Assembly (NCBI RefSeq): GCF_014874065.1 | Contig: NZ_JADBEE010000002.1 | Coordinates: 496,001-560,000, forward strand | Origin: Nesterenkonia halotolerans | Lineage (GTDB): Bacteria > Actinomycetota > Actinomycetes > Actinomycetales > Micrococcaceae | Length of the DNA stretch: 64,000 bases | Reading direction: 5' to 3' | Shown here: piece after piece, positions 7,444 through 15,770 of the stretch | Layout: the number at the start of each line of letters is the position of its first letter | Position numbering within the stretch: position 1 is the stretch's first letter | Notes under the pieces: generated by a model | Database searches by the model: none | Seen by the model: only the letters and a program-made list of their open reading frames with translations | Told to the model about the DNA's origin: nothing | Translations under genes and position numbers: made by a program

Positions 7444-8358
7444 ATGTCACAGGACTCAGGCAGCGAGGAAGCTCAGGGCAGCGGTCCCCTGGGATGGTTC
7501 ACCCGTAAGGCGAAGGAAGGTATTGCAGATATACCGGCCAACATCGCCTGGCTCGTCAAGGGTGCCCCCAGCGGCAGCTCCGGTGATGATTCTTCGGGCC
7601 CGGGGCAGCGCGCCCGAGAGGTCATCGCCGATACCGTCCCCTTCGGCAAGGACTCGCTGGATGTCCGCATCAAGCGGGCCCAGGACGCCTTGGCAGACGC
7701 GCGGCGCAGCGAACAGCAGGCCGTAGAACTCTCCCAAGATGCCAAAGAACGCTCCGAGACCGCCAAGCAGGTGGCTGAGGAGGGCCGGCGTCGGAAGGCT
7801 CAGGCCGAGAAGGAGAACAAGGCAGAGGTCAATGCTCGGGTGAAGGAGGCGCAGAAGCGCGCGGACGAGATGGTCGCGAAGGAGCGCTCCGAGGCCGAGT
7901 CCGATGCGTCAGAGAACCTGGAACAGGTCACCTCCGAGATCCGCGACCAGAATGAGAAGGCTCAGGATGAGGCGCAGGCCGCCAAAGAGCGTGCCGAGGC
8001 CGCAGTAGAGTCCGCCATCGAAGAGATGACCGAGGCGCGCAAGCTCGCCGACGACGCCGCGGCCCAGGCACGCGAGGCCGCTGAGGAAGCGCACCGACAG
8101 GCCGAGGCGCTCGCGGATCGTGCGGGGGAGCGGGCCGAGGAAGCTGATGCCACTCTGGCCGAGACGCAGGAGATCCACGCTGGGGTCTCCAAGGAGTCCG
8201 CGACGGTGGTCCAAGAAGTCCAGACCAATGAGGTCACCGAGGACCTGGCCAGCTACACCAAGGCAGACCTGCTCAAGCTCGCCACCAACCTGGACATCCA
8301 AGGCCGCAACTCGATGCTGAAGAGTGATCTGATCACCGCGATCGAGGAGGCCCGATGA
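7444..8358 (+). CDS. Long coiled-coil protein with a Rho_N/SAP-like C-terminal domain
   Basis: A 304-residue, highly charged protein. Residues about 75-250 are an almost continuous Ala/Glu/Lys/Arg-rich coiled coil with many EAE and KER heptads. Residues about 268-304 (DLASYTKADLLKLATNLDIQ and onward) resemble the helix-extended-loop-helix of Rho N-terminal/SAP-type modules that bind nucleic acid. There is no signal peptide. The stop overlaps the ATG of a small membrane protein (ATGA), so the two are probably translationally coupled. A role in linking nucleic acid to a membrane partner is a guess. Low-complexity coils make remote homology unreliable. Confidence 0.8.
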   Translation: MSQDSGSEEAQGSGPLGWFTRKAKEGIADIPANIAWLVKGAPSGSSGDDSSGPGQRAREVIADTVPFGKDSLDVRIKRAQDALADARRSEQQAVELSQDAKERSETAKQVAEEGRRRKAQAEKENKAEVNARVKEAQKRADEMVAKERSEAESDASENLEQVTSEIRDQNEKAQDEAQAAKERAEAAVESAIEEMTEARKLADDAAAQAREAAEEAHRQAEALADRAGERAEEADATLAETQEIHAGVSKESATVVQEVQTNEVTEDLASYTKADLLKLATNLDIQGRNSMLKSDLITAIEEAR

Positions 8359-8570
8359 AACGCCATCCCGTCCAGGCCGTCCCCGAAGAAGTGGAGTCGA
8401 CCTATATCGACTATCTGCGGGATCCGGCACAGCGGGCCGCGAAGGCCGTCGCCTCATACGTGGATCCCAAGACGCTGGGCGTCACCGGAGCCGGTGTTCT
8501 CGGCGGGGTCATCGTCACGGTTGCCGCCAGTGCGGTGGTGTCCTCGCTGCGAAAGAAGGCGCAGGGGTGA
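8355..8570 (+). CDS. Small single-pass membrane protein
   Basis: A 71-residue protein beginning at the ATGA overlap with the preceding coiled-coil gene. Residues about 40-62 (LGVTGAGVLGGVIVTVAASA) form one transmembrane helix with a basic RKK tail. The N-terminal 38 residues are polar, and the protein has no known domain. Tight coupling suggests it works with the coiled-coil protein, perhaps as its membrane anchor (inference). Confidence 0.7.
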   Translation: MKRHPVQAVPEEVESTYIDYLRDPAQRAAKAVASYVDPKTLGVTGAGVLGGVIVTVAASAVVSSLRKKAQG

Positions 8571-8606
8571 GCCCGCAGAGCGACACCCGGCTCGCCGCCC
8601 AAGGCC

Positions 8607-9035
8607 ATGCGCCGTAAACACCGCGCCGCGCCCGAGCACCAGCAGCTGGGGCGCCCGGTGGAAGCGGAAAGCCGGGCAAACCTCGGCCAGGGACGGATCC
8701 TGATCGAGGCCGCCGTCCGGGCACGCCTCCTGGGCTTCCAGCTTTTGCGTCTGGATGCCGAGGTCGTGCTGACCCCGGTCCGTGCGGCACCGCCGCCCCT
8801 CGCGACTGGGCCGGTCCCCGGATCCGAACCTGGTCCACCACCTCGGCGGGTCGGTCGTGAGCGGCCGAATCCGGAGAAGAACCCAGGTTCACGGAGTAGA
8901 CGCGAACCTCCGTGGAGCCCCCTGTCCGCCGAAGAGTCGAGGCCGGGGGCCTCCATGGCGGCGGCGCGAAGGCTGCTCGAGGAAGCCGATCGCTCGCTGG
9001 AGCAGGCGAAGGACGGGAACGAGCGCCGTTTGTAG
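8607..9035 (+). CDS. Hypothetical protein, weakly supported
   Basis: A 142-residue frame downstream of the coiled-coil/membrane-protein pair. The end of the frame (AAARRLLEEADRSLEQAKDG) looks like a genuine amphipathic helix, and residues 30-55 (GRILIEAAVRARLLGFQLLR) are plausible, but the middle is Pro/Arg-rich and could be chance in GC-rich DNA. The only start signal is AAGG 5 nt before the ATG. A GTGA overlap at 8567 opens a different frame that closes after 16 codons, so this gene may be frameshifted or degraded. I recognise no domain. Confidence 0.35.
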   Translation: MRRKHRAAPEHQQLGRPVEAESRANLGQGRILIEAAVRARLLGFQLLRLDAEVVLTPVRAAPPPLATGPVPGSEPGPPPRRVGRERPNPEKNPGSRSRREPPWSPLSAEESRPGASMAAARRLLEEADRSLEQAKDGNERRL

Positions 9036-9225
9036 CCATTTCGCTTCTCGACCGTTTCGTACCGGATCGGCTAGGAGAGTGGCCTGTAGCACACTGCGGG
9101 CGCTGCGGGGCCTGACATTTCGTTCCGATGTCGAGCTCGTGTCCGACTCTCCGGGCTTCCTCCCCACATTCGGGACGGCGCACTCATAGTGTTGAGAAGA
9201 GTCAGTAATGCGTGGAGAGGCAGAC

Positions 9226-10902
9226 ATGAGCGCGAATTCCGAACGGAACGAGGCCGGCAGGCCCGCCGATGACAACGAAGATTTTGAATCCGGACTGGAT
9301 TACGGTGCCTTCGCGTCCGAAGAGCCAGATTTCCCCGAGGACAAGCTGAGCGCCGAGCGCGAGCGGCAGGCTGCGCAGCCGCGCCAGTCTGCCCCGGCAG
9401 AGCCGCAGCAGACAGAGCAGCCACAGGCCGCGCAGCACGATGATCAGGCCACCCAGGCGATGCCGGCTGCCCGTGAGCAGCAGGCCGCCCCCGGACGCCA
9501 TGACATGGCCTACGACGACGCCACCCAGAACATCCCCACCCAGCGCGCGCCGCACGGTGACTCCGCGGTCGGTTCCCCCGAGCGGAACACCGCCGCGGAG
9601 AACCCCAACGCCACCCGGTCTCTGGATGACGCGCGCCCCACCCGGGAGACCCGCTCGCTCGAGGACACCACCCGGTTCACCGGTGCAGCCGCCACAGGCA
9701 CCCCCGCTGCCGGCGGCACCGCTGGTACAGCGGCCGCGACCGGCACCGCCGGCGCAGCAGCCCCACACACCCCGAGCCCCACCCCGGCCACGCAGACCGG
9801 AGCTGACACCCATCAGCCCACGGAGAACGCCGCGGAGCTCAGCCGCCGCGAGCAGCGCCGTCGGGACCGGCATGACGCCACCAACGATGACCAGGACACC
9901 GCCGTCGTGCCCGCCACCGCCGCGGCAGGCACCGGCGCAGCCGCCGGAGCCGCAGCTGGCACAGCAGGCGCAGGTTCGGTGGATCACTCCCGCCGCCACG
10001 CCTCCAGCCCGTCCCACGCCGTCTACGGCGGGGACGAGTCCATCACCAACGAGGACCTCGATGAGGAAGTCTCGCGCTCCAAGCGCGGGATCTCCCGGTT
10101 CTTCCAGGTGCTGATCGCGATCTTCACCCCGATCCTGCTTCTGGTCGCCGCCGTGCGCCTGGTCGCCTCCCCGCTGTTCCTCTGGGTGGCGTACAAACGC
10201 CCCTGGATCCCGGACGGCACCTATAACCTCAACGCCGATGACCGGCTGACCTACGGCTCCTACGGCACCGACTTCCTGACCAACCTCGCGGACTCCCGCT
10301 ACCTGGGCGATCTCGCTCCCGGCGGCGAAGCACTGTTCACCGCCGAAGAGGTCTCCCACATGGTGGACGTGAAGTTCGTGCTGTTCTGGGTCATGATCAT
10401 CGGTCTGGCGCTGCTGGTCATCACCTTGATCCTGGCGATGCTGCTCCGAGCCTGGCGCCCCGGGGGAGTGGCCCGCGGCCTCTTCGCCGGCGCCTGGGTG
10501 ACACTGGGCATCATCATCGCGGTCGCCGTGCTGGCGATCATCGACTGGCAGTTCTTCTTCGCCGAGTTCCACCGGATCTTCTTCGCCGATGGCACCTGGA
10601 CCTTCCCTGCCGAGTCCATGCTGATCCAGCTCTACCCCGAGCAGTTCTGGATCGACGCCGGCATCGCCGTGGTCGCCCTGGCAGTGCTCTTCTCGCTGAT
10701 CCTGCTCATCGCCACCTGGCCGACCAAGCGTCGCCGGGCACGCCGTGCGGCACGCCTGGCCGAGGTGCATGAGCGCCGCAAGGCCAAGCTGGTCGATGAG
10801 CTGAACCAGAGCAACGGTGAGTACAGCGATGACTCGAACCGCACCCGTGACTACGGTCATGACCGCGATCACGACCGCCGGAACACCCAGGCGGTGGGCT
10901 AG
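9226..10902 (+). CDS. DUF1461/TIGR01906 (Lit-like) integral membrane protein with a long disordered N-terminus
   Basis: A 558-residue protein. Residues 1-285 are low-complexity (Ala, Gln, Pro, Thr, Glu) and presumably disordered. Residues about 290-530 form four hydrophobic helices with an extracytoplasmic loop (YGTDFLTNLADSRYL) and the motif AEFHRIFFADGTWTFP at about 446-461. That His-containing motif and the helix pattern fit DUF1461/TIGR01906, the family that contains the Enterococcus lipoprotein transacylase Lit. The start at 9226 has GGAGAGG 6 nt upstream. Lit activity is not established for actinobacterial members, so I assign only the family. The N-terminal extension is much longer than the membrane core needs. 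Confidence 0.75.
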   Translation: MSANSERNEAGRPADDNEDFESGLDYGAFASEEPDFPEDKLSAERERQAAQPRQSAPAEPQQTEQPQAAQHDDQATQAMPAAREQQAAPGRHDMAYDDATQNIPTQRAPHGDSAVGSPERNTAAENPNATRSLDDARPTRETRSLEDTTRFTGAAATGTPAAGGTAGTAAATGTAGAAAPHTPSPTPATQTGADTHQPTENAAELSRREQRRRDRHDATNDDQDTAVVPATAAAGTGAAAGAAAGTAGAGSVDHSRRHASSPSHAVYGGDESITNEDLDEEVSRSKRGISRFFQVLIAIFTPILLLVAAVRLVASPLFLWVAYKRPWIPDGTYNLNADDRLTYGSYGTDFLTNLADSRYLGDLAPGGEALFTAEEVSHMVDVKFVLFWVMIIGLALLVITLILAMLLRAWRPGGVARGLFAGAWVTLGIIIAVAVLAIIDWQFFFAEFHRIFFADGTWTFPAESMLIQLYPEQFWIDAGIAVVALAVLFSLILLIATWPTKRRRARRAARLAEVHERRKAKLVDELNQSNGEYSDDSNRTRDYGHDRDHDRRNTQAVG

Positions 10903-10948
10903 GGCCCACAGTACGACGACGGCGCCAGCTCACCTTCGGTGCCGCGAG

Positions 10949-10954
10949 TACACT
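10949..10954 (+). promoter_or_regulatory. -10 box of a leaderless promoter (racemase gene)
   Basis: TACACT ends 8 nt before the ATG at 10963, and there is no Shine-Dalgarno sequence. Confidence 0.5.
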
Positions 10955-10962
10955 CAACGCTG

Positions 10963-11691
10963 ATGACCAGTGACAACACTGCCGCAGACCCCTCCGCCCA
11001 GGGTCCCCTCGTGGGGATCCTGGGCGGTATGGGTCCTGCCGCCACCGTGGACTTCTATTCCAAGCTGATCGCGGCCACCCCGGCCGCCACCGATCAGCAG
11101 CACCTGCGGGTGATGATCTGGGCGGATCCCACCGTGCCCGACCGCTCACAGGCGATCGTCGGCCACGGGGAGGACCCCACCCCGAAGCTCGTGGAGGGTG
11201 CCCAGCAGCTCAAAGACGCCGGCGCGGCGTTCTACGTGGCGGCCTGCAACGGCTCGCACGCCTTTCTGCCGCGCGTGCGTGAGCAGGTGGACCTCGAGTA
11301 CGTCTCGATGATCGAGGTCACCGCAGAGCACCTCAGCGCGCTTCCCTACGTGAAGTCCGCCGGCCTGCTGGCCACCGACGCCACGCTGACCGCCGGGCTC
11401 TACCAGGGCAGCCTCTCCGAGTACGGGGTGGAGCCGGTCGTGCCGGATCCGGCGGACCAGCACACGGTCATGGAAGCCATCTACGCGGTGAAGGCCGGGA
11501 ACCTGGGACCCGAGCTGCGCGCCTCACTGGTGCGAGTGGCGCAGTCCCTGGTGGAACAGGGCGCCGACGTGATCGTGGCGGCCTGCACCGAGATCCCACT
11601 GGCCATGACCGCCGAGGAGTCCCCGCGTCCGCTGGTGGACCCTGCGGTGCTGCTGGCCAACCGTGTGGTGACCAAGGCGAACAGCTTGTGA
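10963..11691 (+). CDS. Aspartate/glutamate racemase family protein
   Basis: A 242-residue cofactor-independent racemase-fold protein. It has GILGGMGPAATVDFYSKLI near the N-terminus, the first catalytic cysteine in VAACNGSHAF (about residue 92) and the second in AACTEIPLAM (about residue 206). This is the aspartate-racemase-like branch rather than MurI, as judged by the GGMGP motif. It would interconvert D- and L-amino acids through two-base chemistry. I use the ATG at 10963 because the leaderless -10 box points to it; an upstream in-frame GTG at 10939 is less likely. The stop overlaps the next gene (GTGA). Confidence 0.87.
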   Translation: MTSDNTAADPSAQGPLVGILGGMGPAATVDFYSKLIAATPAATDQQHLRVMIWADPTVPDRSQAIVGHGEDPTPKLVEGAQQLKDAGAAFYVAACNGSHAFLPRVREQVDLEYVSMIEVTAEHLSALPYVKSAGLLATDATLTAGLYQGSLSEYGVEPVVPDPADQHTVMEAIYAVKAGNLGPELRASLVRVAQSLVEQGADVIVAACTEIPLAMTAEESPRPLVDPAVLLANRVVTKANSL

Positions 11692-12410
11692 CGAGTCCAG
11701 TGGATGTCGCCCCGGCGGTCGGGGAGCAGCCTCCCTCGTTGAAGCTGGCCGGCCGCGCGGCGCTGTGGATCATCGCCATCACGGTGCTGGTGTTCGGCGG
11801 GACCCTGGCCCTGCTGTTCATCCCGGAAAATCCGGATCAGTTGGCGGTCCCGTCGATCGTGCTGGCAGTGATCGTCCATGCCGTGCTGGTCCTGGTGGCG
11901 CTGCGGCACGTGGTCCGGCGTTCGAACTCCTCCTGGCGGTCCCTAGGCCTCGTGAGGCCATCCTGGCGGCTGCTGCACCTGCTGTGGCAGGTGCCCGTGG
12001 TGATTCTCGCTGCTCTGACCGTGCAGCTGGTGACATCGCTGCTCACCGGCGGCGCGAATGATGACGCGGGTGGATCCATGGGTGACTTCGCCGTGGGTAT
12101 CCACCCCACCTTCGCGATTCTGGCGTTCGTCGCCATTGCCGTGCTGACCCCGCTGTGGGAAGAGATGTTCTTCCGCGGTCTGCTTTTCGGCAGCATCCGC
12201 GGGAAGTGGGGAGTGGTGCTGGCGATCGTCATCACCACGGCGCTGTTCTCCGTGGTGCACGCTGTGCTGGTACTGGTGCCCTACTTCTTCACCCTCGGGC
12301 TGGGCCTGGCGCTGCTGCGCATCTTCCACCGAAACCTCTGGGGCCCGCTGGTGCTGCACGTGACGATCAACTCCATCGCCTCCGCGACGATCCTTACCGC
12401 GCTGATTTAG
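11688..12410 (+). CDS. CPBP family intramembrane metalloprotease
   Basis: A 240-residue protein with six or more hydrophobic segments and the three CPBP (CAAX protease and bacteriocin-processing) motifs: PLWEEMFFRGLLFG (about residues 152-165), FSVVHAVLV (about 188-196) and a C-terminal LHVTINSIAS with the last His/Asn. The glutamates and histidines are the presumed zinc-site residues. The gene overlaps the racemase stop by GTGA, so the two are co-translated. The substrate is unknown; family members process prenylated proteins or bacteriocins, or act as immunity factors. Confidence 0.87.
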   Translation: MTSPVDVAPAVGEQPPSLKLAGRAALWIIAITVLVFGGTLALLFIPENPDQLAVPSIVLAVIVHAVLVLVALRHVVRRSNSSWRSLGLVRPSWRLLHLLWQVPVVILAALTVQLVTSLLTGGANDDAGGSMGDFAVGIHPTFAILAFVAIAVLTPLWEEMFFRGLLFGSIRGKWGVVLAIVITTALFSVVHAVLVLVPYFFTLGLGLALLRIFHRNLWGPLVLHVTINSIASATILTALI

Positions 12411-12477
12411 GCCGCGGGGGCGGTGCCGGGTCGCGCCGCACCCTCATTGCTCAGCAGCAGTCAGGGGGAGCGGGACT

Positions 12478-13833
12478 CTACTCCGTGAGCGCGAGTTCGG
12501 CTTTGACGATCTCAGCCAGCGCTTCGGACTCCGACTGCGCCAGCTCCGCGGTCGCGGCCTCGACCATCACCCGCACCACCGGCTCGGTCCCCGACGGACG
12601 CAGCAACACCCGGCCGGTCTCCCCCAGACGCGCTTCAGCCTGCGCCACCGCAGCCTGCAGCGGCTCATGGGTCTTCGCCCGCGTCCGGTCCACACCCTTG
12701 ACGTTGATCAACACCTGCGGAAGCTTCGTCATCGCCTCCGCCGCCAACACCCGCGCCGACTTACCCGTCGCCGCGACCCGGGCCGCAAGCTGCAAACCAG
12801 TCAGCAGACCATCCCCGGTGGTGGCGTAGTCCGCAAAGATCAGATGCCCCGACTGCTCCCCACCCAGGTTGTACCCGGCCGCGCGCATCGCCGCCAACAC
12901 GTACCGGTCTCCGACCGCGGTCTCGACCAGGTGCACCCCGGCGGCGCCCATGCCCAGCTTCAACCCCAGGTTCGACATCACCGTGACCACCAGGGTGTCT
13001 TCGACCAGGGTTCCGGCGTCCTTCAGCGCGATGGCCAGGATCCCCATGATCTGGTCGCCATCGATGATCTCTCCGGTGTGATCCACCGCCAGGCACCGGT
13101 CCGCGTCCCCGTCATGGGCGATCCCCAGGTCCGCCTGGTGGGCCAGGACCGTGTCCTGCAGGGGGCCCAGGTGGGTGGAGCCGTATCCGTCGTTGATGTT
13201 CAGCCCGTCGGGGTCTGCCCCGATGACGATGACCTCGGCCCCGGCGTCGGTGAACGCTTCCGGGGAGACTCCGGCGGCGGCCCCGTGGGCGCAGTCGAGC
13301 ACGATCTTCATGCCCTTGAGGCTGACCCCGTCCAGGGAGCGCAGCAGGTGCACCAGGTAGCGGTCCTCGGCGTCCGCGAACCGGCGGACCCGTCCGACGT
13401 CGGCCCCGGTGGGACGCGGCGGGGCCAGGCCGAGCTGGGTCTCGATGGCGTCTTCGGCGGCGTCGTCGAGCTTGTGTCCGCCGCGGGCGAGGAACTTGAT
13501 CCCGTTATCCGGAGCGGGGTTATGTGAAGCGGAGATCATCACCCCGAAGTCCGCGTCGATGTCGTCCACGAGGAACGCGGCGGCAGGGGTGGGCAGCACT
13601 CCGGCGTCATAGACATCGACTCCGGCGCTGGCCAGGCCCGCGGAGACCGCGGCGGCGATGAACTCACCCGAGATGCGGGGGTCACGGGCGACGACCGCGG
13701 TGGGTCTGGTGCCGGGGGCCACCTGCTGGTGGCCCAGGACGGTCGCTGCTGACTGGGAGAGGGTGAGGGCGAGTTCCGCGGTGAGCAGCCCATTGGCCAC
13801 ACCACGCACGCCGTCAGTGCCGAAAAGTCTCAA
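12478..13833 (-). CDS. glmM: Phosphoglucosamine mutase
   Basis: A 451-residue GlmM converting glucosamine-6-phosphate to glucosamine-1-phosphate for UDP-GlcNAc and peptidoglycan synthesis. It begins [15 protein letters not shown], carries the phosphoserine loop [16 protein letters not shown] (about residues 99-114), the Mg2+ loop [12 protein letters not shown] and the phosphate-binding [15 protein letters not shown] near the C-terminus. The length is normal. The start is TTG, supported by AAGGA 8-9 nt upstream. It lies between a CPBP protease (convergent) and the glycopolymer locus, for which it supplies precursor indirectly. Confidence 0.96.
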   Translation of the reverse strand: MRLFGTDGVRGVANGLLTAELALTLSQSAATVLGHQQVAPGTRPTAVVARDPRISGEFIAAAVSAGLASAGVDVYDAGVLPTPAAAFLVDDIDADFGVMISASHNPAPDNGIKFLARGGHKLDDAAEDAIETQLGLAPPRPTGADVGRVRRFADAEDRYLVHLLRSLDGVSLKGMKIVLDCAHGAAAGVSPEAFTDAGAEVIVIGADPDGLNINDGYGSTHLGPLQDTVLAHQADLGIAHDGDADRCLAVDHTGEIIDGDQIMGILAIALKDAGTLVEDTLVVTVMSNLGLKLGMGAAGVHLVETAVGDRYVLAAMRAAGYNLGGEQSGHLIFADYATTGDGLLTGLQLAARVAATGKSARVLAAEAMTKLPQVLINVKGVDRTRAKTHEPLQAAVAQAEARLGETGRVLLRPSGTEPVVRVMVEAATAELAQSESEALAEIVKAELALTE

Positions 13834-13937
13834 AATCAGTTCCTTCCTCTGCTAAAGCACCGAGGATCAATGGAGTTCTTCCAGACAATACGGCATTGGC
13901 ATTTCGGCATTGAATCGACCCGAGGTCTCTTGAGCGG

Positions 13938-14999
13938 CTAGGAGCGCCGGATCATCTGATCGATGATCCTGACGCCACACCGCCGTGGTTCTCCGTAGGC
14001 CGGGTAGAGGAACTCGCTGATATCTGCCGTGGGCACCACGTTCGAGACCGTGGCACCTTCGGCACTGTCCAGGGAGGGAGTCTGGATGTCCACCGCGGTA
14101 CCGGTCAGTCCGGGGAAGGCCCACATGGCATCGATGGCCAGATTCTTGATGTCATCGCTCAGGTCCGCAAACACATCCACCGAGAACCCCCCACCGGCTT
14201 CGGCTTCAGGGGCTGTGCCCAGCACGCGGATCTCCCCCTCGCTCAAAGTTTGGTCCAGGCTCACGCCCATCTGTGCAAGGTGCTCTTGGCCCACGGCGAG
14301 AACTCTGGATCGAAGATACTCCGAGGACTCCCGGCGTTCCCTTTCCTTCTTCAACAGCTGGCGCACCGTGGACTGCCCATCCCCGGCGATGTAGAACGGT
14401 ACTCGCGCCACAGCTGCTACGGATTCTTCGGCCACGACGTAGACACGCAGCGCCAGGTTCGGCGAGTAGTGCTCGATGTGGATCAGCTGATTGACACTTT
14501 TCAGATGCGCCAAGGCCTCCGTCGAGCGGCTCCACTCGCGGCGTAGGTCTTCTTTGGAGGAGACGGCGAGCGAGGTCACCGGTTTGGCCCGCTCCGAGGC
14601 GGGCCGCGCGGTCACGGGAGTGCCGGATTGCTCGCGATACTTATCCGCAGCATCAAACTGAGACACGTGGAAAGACCGGCCCGCGGAGGTGCTGACTGAA
14701 GACGCACGGAGATACTCGTGGCCGAGCTCCACAGACTGTGTGGCGTCCCGAGCCTGACCGCTCACAAGCGTGGTGGTGCGGCTGTCGACGCCGCCAATGC
14801 GCCGCCCGCGATGCACGAACAAGAAGCTCGGCCCCATCTTGGTGGGTGTGACGCGGCGACGCTTCTGCGCGTCCTCCAGCAGAATCCCCTGATGCTTCAT
14901 GGTGTTCTTCCACTGGTGCATCTCATGTCGCTGAGGTTCGATGACCTCGCTGATGAACTGCGCAACGGGGGAATCGGATTGGTGCACCTCAGATGACAT
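13938..14999 (-). CDS. ATP-grasp protein resembling the cyanophycin-synthetase/D-Ala ligase-type fold
   Basis: A 353-residue protein. The C-terminal half has a segment typical of cyanophycin-synthetase-type ATP-grasp domains: LRVYVVAEESVAAVARVPFY then IAGDGQSTVRQLLKKERERR, followed by IRVLGTAPEAEAGGGFSVDV and a late D-Q-PSLDS region. The N-terminal third (KRRRVTPTKMGPSFLFVHRG) is unfamiliar. ATP-grasp enzymes join a carboxylate to an amine through an acyl-phosphate. At the edge of the glycopolymer locus it might add an amino acid to a uronic or ulosonic acid, but this is inference. The ATG at 14999 has a leaderless -10 box (TATCCT) and is divergent from the IMPase gene; the upstream in-frame extension to 15047 is unlikely. 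Confidence 0.7.
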   Translation of the reverse strand: MSSEVHQSDSPVAQFISEVIEPQRHEMHQWKNTMKHQGILLEDAQKRRRVTPTKMGPSFLFVHRGRRIGGVDSRTTTLVSGQARDATQSVELGHEYLRASSVSTSAGRSFHVSQFDAADKYREQSGTPVTARPASERAKPVTSLAVSSKEDLRREWSRSTEALAHLKSVNQLIHIEHYSPNLALRVYVVAEESVAAVARVPFYIAGDGQSTVRQLLKKERERRESSEYLRSRVLAVGQEHLAQMGVSLDQTLSEGEIRVLGTAPEAEAGGGFSVDVFADLSDDIKNLAIDAMWAFPGLTGTAVDIQTPSLDSAEGATVSNVVPTADISEFLYPAYGEPRRCGVRIIDQMIRRS

Positions 15000-15006
15000 A
15001 CCGGCC

Positions 15007-15012
15007 AGGATA
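15007..15012 (-). promoter_or_regulatory. -10 box of a leaderless promoter (ATP-grasp gene)
   Basis: On the minus strand TATCCT ends 7 nt before the ATG at 14999. It lies 9 bp from the plus-strand -10 box at 15022-15027, so the two divergent promoters overlap. Confidence 0.5.
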
Positions 15013-15021
15013 TCCCGCGCA

Positions 15022-15027
15022 TAGGAT
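15022..15027 (+). promoter_or_regulatory. -10 box of a leaderless promoter (IMPase/NeuB operon)
   Basis: TAGGAT ends 8 nt before the ATG at 15036, with no Shine-Dalgarno sequence. It is divergent from and interleaved with the promoter at 15007-15012. Confidence 0.5.
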
Positions 15028-15035
15028 GGGCAGTG

Positions 15036-15770
15036 ATGGAACAGCACACCCAGACGGCCCGCGCCGCCCTCATCGAGGCCAGTGACCTCCTGGATTCCCT
15101 GATGCCGAAGCTGGATGCCCTGCGCACTGACGTGGAGCTCAAGGCGGATGACACTCCGGTGACCGCGGCTGACCTGCTGGTGCAGCAGAAGCTCGAGACA
15201 CTCCTGCGGGCAAGGCTGCCCGATCTCACGTTTGTCGGTGAAGAAGAATCAGCCGGGTGGGAAGCGGAACCTACCGGTTGGGTGGCAGTCGTAGATCCCA
15301 TTGATGGCACGGAGAACTTTGCGTCGTCACTGGTCGAATGGGGCACTGCCATCAGCATCTTCCACACCGGGGTCCACTCCGCCAGCATGATCACGCTGCC
15401 GGAGCTTCGCCGTCGCATCATCACCGGTGACACGCTGGCCTATGCGCAGTCCCGGATCGCAGGGTTCTCCTCAGGGATGAACCAGACGCTGGTAGATCGG
15501 ATCGCGCAGGCTCCCCAAGCTCGAATCTACGGTGCCGCTGTGTACAATTTCTTCGGTGTCGTCACCGGTCGTTTGGCCTCGTTCACGAACCCGGTGGGGG
15601 CGTACTCCTGGGATGTGCTTGCTGGCCTGTCCCTAGCCCGAGAACACAACTGTGAGGTTTTTGTCGATGACGAACCGTACGACGGACGATATCTCGAGCC
15701 TGGCCGCAGATATCGCGTCGAGGTACACCACCGATACGATCGTCATCCTCGGCAAGGGTCCCTCGGCTGA
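15036..15770 (+). CDS. Inositol monophosphatase family protein
   Basis: A 244-residue Mg2+-dependent sugar-phosphate phosphatase. It shows the family metal-site motifs FVGEEES (about residues 69-75), VVDPIDGTENFASS (about 87-100) and the C-terminal GAYSWDVLAGLSLA (about 188-201). It heads the glycopolymer operon, directly before a NeuB-type synthase, so it may remove phosphate from a sugar or ulosonic-acid phosphate precursor; this is inference. The last 104 nt overlap the next gene out of frame, so its C-terminal 35 residues share DNA with the NeuB fusion's N-terminus. Confidence 0.85.
   Translation: MEQHTQTARAALIEASDLLDSLMPKLDALRTDVELKADDTPVTAADLLVQQKLETLLRARLPDLTFVGEEESAGWEAEPTGWVAVVDPIDGTENFASSLVEWGTAISIFHTGVHSASMITLPELRRRIITGDTLAYAQSRIAGFSSGMNQTLVDRIAQAPQARIYGAAVYNFFGVVTGRLASFTNPVGAYSWDVLAGLSLAREHNCEVFVDDEPYDGRYLEPGRRYRVEVHHRYDRHPRQGSLG

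Noticed and set aside
9202-10872. 556-aa open frame on the minus strand
   Set aside because: It is the antisense shadow of the Lit-like gene; its composition is His/Gly-rich without motifs, and the plus strand has a ribosome binding site and clear membrane domain.
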